From the NCBI RefSeq assembly GCF_000423005.1, contig NZ_AUHD01000005.1, positions 1 through 64,000 of the forward strand: 64,000 nucleotides of DNA, written 5' to 3'. Position numbers and translations under genes: made by a program. The notes under the pieces were generated by a model. It was given only the letters and a program-made list of their open reading frames with translations. It was not told the DNA's origin and searched no databases. This document shows, one piece after another, positions 62,508 to 64,000 of the stretch (positions within the stretch are counted from its first letter, which is position 1; every line of letters begins with the position of its first letter). The DNA is from Gelidibacter mesophilus DSM 14095. GTDB taxonomy: Bacteria > Bacteroidota > Bacteroidia > Flavobacteriales > Flavobacteriaceae.

Positions 62508-64000
62508 ATGAGTAATAAAACAAGGCTTTTAGGTGTGATTTTTATGTGCTTAAGCACACTTTTGTATGCGCAAAATACAGTTACGGGTACCGTGGTTGAT
62601 GATAATGGGATGACCCTGCCAGGCGTAAATGTTATAGTTAAAGGGACCTCAAATGGGACTTCTACGGACATTGATGGTAATTATTCTATTGATGCTGCAG
62701 AAACCGATATTTTAGTGTTTAGCTATATCGGCTTTAAATCTCTAGAGGTCAAGATTGATCAGCGCTCAGTCATTAATATCACCTTATTGGAAGATTCACA
62801 ATCTTTGGATGAAGTAGTGGTTACTGCCCAAGGTATCAAAAAATCCAAAAAAGCATTAGGATATGCCATTGCTAAATTGGATCCTGAAGATGTTGAAAAT
62901 CGTCCTGAACCAAATTTAGCTAAAACATTACAAGGTAAAATTACCGGTGTTACGATTTCAGAATCAAATGGACAATCTGGGGCAACTACTAATATTAGAA
63001 TTAGAGGTTCAATATCGCTTACGCAGTCCAATTCTCCTTTAATAGTGGTCAATGACGTGCCGTTTGCTGGCGACATCAATGATATTGATGCTAACGATAT
63101 TTTAAGCATGAGCATATTAAAAGGTTTTAATGCGGCCGTTCTTTATGGTAGTGAAGGTAGGAATGGCGTCATATTAATTCAGACCAAAAGTGGAAATGCT
63201 GAATTAGGAATGTCTAAAACAACGGCTACGTTTTCCACCACCTCTTATATGAATATAGTTTCTCAATTGCCGGAATACCAGAATAAATACGGTCCTGGAC
63301 AAGAAGGTAGTTATATCCCGTCATTTTTATCCAATTATGGACCGGCTTACTCCTCTATTGACGAGGTAGCACATCCCTACGCAGATATGGGGGAAGTTTT
63401 TCCTCAATATAAAGATGTGATGGTGCCTTATGTTGCTAAAAAAGATCATGTTAAAAATATATTTAATAACGGTTACGGCAAAATATACGCCCTTGCCGTT
63501 TCAACAACAAAAGATAATTTAGGATTCAACATTTCGGCTGGGTATACTGATGAAGAGGGTATTATCGACAATAACAGTTTGAAGCGTTTCAATATTGGAC
63601 TTGGTGGTAATGCTAAATTAGGCGAAAAATTGCTTCTTTCGGCGACATTGAATTATTCTACAAGAAAAACCGACAGAGTTCAATCACAAGAAATTTTTAG
63701 ACGAATATTTTATCTTCCAACGAATATTGATTTAACAGAATTGCCCTACCAAAATCCTTTTACTGGGGAATCTGTTTATTATAGAAATGATACAAATCCG
63801 TTGTGGGTATTAAATAATTCCGGTATTACTGATGATGTGGTAAGAGTGTTTGGGACAGTCAACGCAAACTATCAACTTAATGATAATCTTAATGTCATCT
63901 ATAGGGTTGGATATGATAGTGAGCAGTTTGATACTTTCGATTATTCTAATAAGGGTGGGTATTTCAATGATGAATTCAGAACAGGTTATCTAAATATGGG
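62508..64000 (+). CDS. SusC/RagA TonB-dependent outer membrane receptor (cut by window edge)
   Basis: ATG at 62508 opens a frame of 497 codons that reaches the window edge. A signal peptide (LGVIFMCLSTLLYAQ) is followed by a carboxypeptidase-like regulatory domain (TVTGTVVDDNGMTLPGVNV, then NGTSTDIDGNYSI), the SusC linker LDEVVVTAQGIKKSKKALGY, the plug domain (IRIRGSISLTQSNSPLIVVN, then GRNGVILIQTKSG) and the beginning of the barrel. These receptors import oligomers such as glycans or peptides with a SusD partner, not in view. With the M14 peptidase, peptide uptake is plausible. Confidence 0.93.
   Translation, partial: MSNKTRLLGVIFMCLSTLLYAQNTVTGTVVDDNGMTLPGVNVIVKGTSNGTSTDIDGNYSIDAAETDILVFSYIGFKSLEVKIDQRSVINITLLEDSQSLDEVVVTAQGIKKSKKALGYAIAKLDPEDVENRPEPNLAKTLQGKITGVTISESNGQSGATTNIRIRGSISLTQSNSPLIVVNDVPFAGDINDIDANDILSMSILKGFNAAVLYGSEGRNGVILIQTKSGNAELGMSKTTATFSTTSYMNIVSQLPEYQNKYGPGQEGSYIPSFLSNYGPAYSSIDEVAHPYADMGEVFPQYKDVMVPYVAKKDHVKNIFNNGYGKIYALAVSTTKDNLGFNISAGYTDEEGIIDNNSLKRFNIGLGGNAKLGEKLLLSATLNYSTRKTDRVQSQEIFRRIFYLPTNIDLTELPYQNPFTGESVYYRNDTNPLWVLNNSGITDDVVRVFGTVNANYQLNDNLNVIYRVGYDSEQFDTFDYSNKGGYFNDEFRTGYLNM

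Overview
The window looks like a chromosomal stretch of a marine-type Bacteroidetes, most likely a member of the Flavobacteriaceae. The signs are: Bacteroidetes promoters with a TAnnTTTG -7 box and an upstream TTG; a Rho factor with a long Asn/Ser/Lys-rich insertion; Bacteroidetes families (DUF4293, DUF1599, a BT_3928-like DoxX protein, a SusC/RagA receptor); and IntDOT-like integrases. The A+T content is visibly high, most of all in the accessory part. No closer identification is justified from the sequence alone.

Core block, 1-20390. An IS1595-type transposase runs off the left edge. It is followed by a Tyr/Gly- and Ser/Arg-rich lipoprotein, proS, tRNA-Glu with rpsT, rho, a DUF4293 membrane protein, a YfcE-like phosphodiesterase, truA, an ABC exporter, and the minus-strand set folP / lipoprotein / cdaA (c-di-AMP synthase). 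Then comes a plus-strand run: DUF1599, DoxX/BT_3928, tpiA, prmA, clpS. A minus-strand sulfur module follows: Crp-like regulator, two YeeE-type proteins, TauE, and a persulfide dioxygenase-rhodanese fusion. The block ends at tRNA-Arg(ACG).

Integrated island, 20391-54998. The last 47 bases of tRNA-Arg plus 2 following bases (49 bp in all) are repeated exactly at 54950-54998, just beyond a tyrosine integrase. The 34.6 kb between the copies is an integrative mobilizable element. Its right part is the mobility and replication core: integrase, an unknown protein, an excisionase-like HTH protein, an SF3 helicase, a TOPRIM primase, MobC, a coiled-coil membrane protein, relaxase, ParA and an RHH protein. 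No type IV secretion genes are seen, so it would need a helper. Its left part is cargo: a split HipBST-type kinase toxin-antitoxin; an array of single minus-strand genes separated by cruciform-forming repeats; a type I restriction-modification system (hsdM-hsdS-hsdR); a two-gene CBASS (CD-NTase plus S-4TM pore effector); and a 1258-residue STAND NTPase with a PDDEXK-like N-terminus.

The least explained structure is in the cargo array. Three genes (24709-25206, 27726-29225, 31262-32533) share one layout: a ~110 bp conserved repeat just upstream of the start codon, a ~130 bp imperfect palindrome just downstream of the stop codon, and short inverted repeats marking the unit ends. They look like gene cassettes of an unrecognised kind.

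Right flank, 54999-64000. A second tyrosine integrase is followed by a second hipB-like gene cut by an IS21 element whose istA carries an in-frame amber codon. This is probably the remnant of a related island. Then come a 23-T homopolymer, a MocR-type regulator, a divergent M14 carboxypeptidase lipoprotein, and a SusC/RagA receptor that runs off the right edge.
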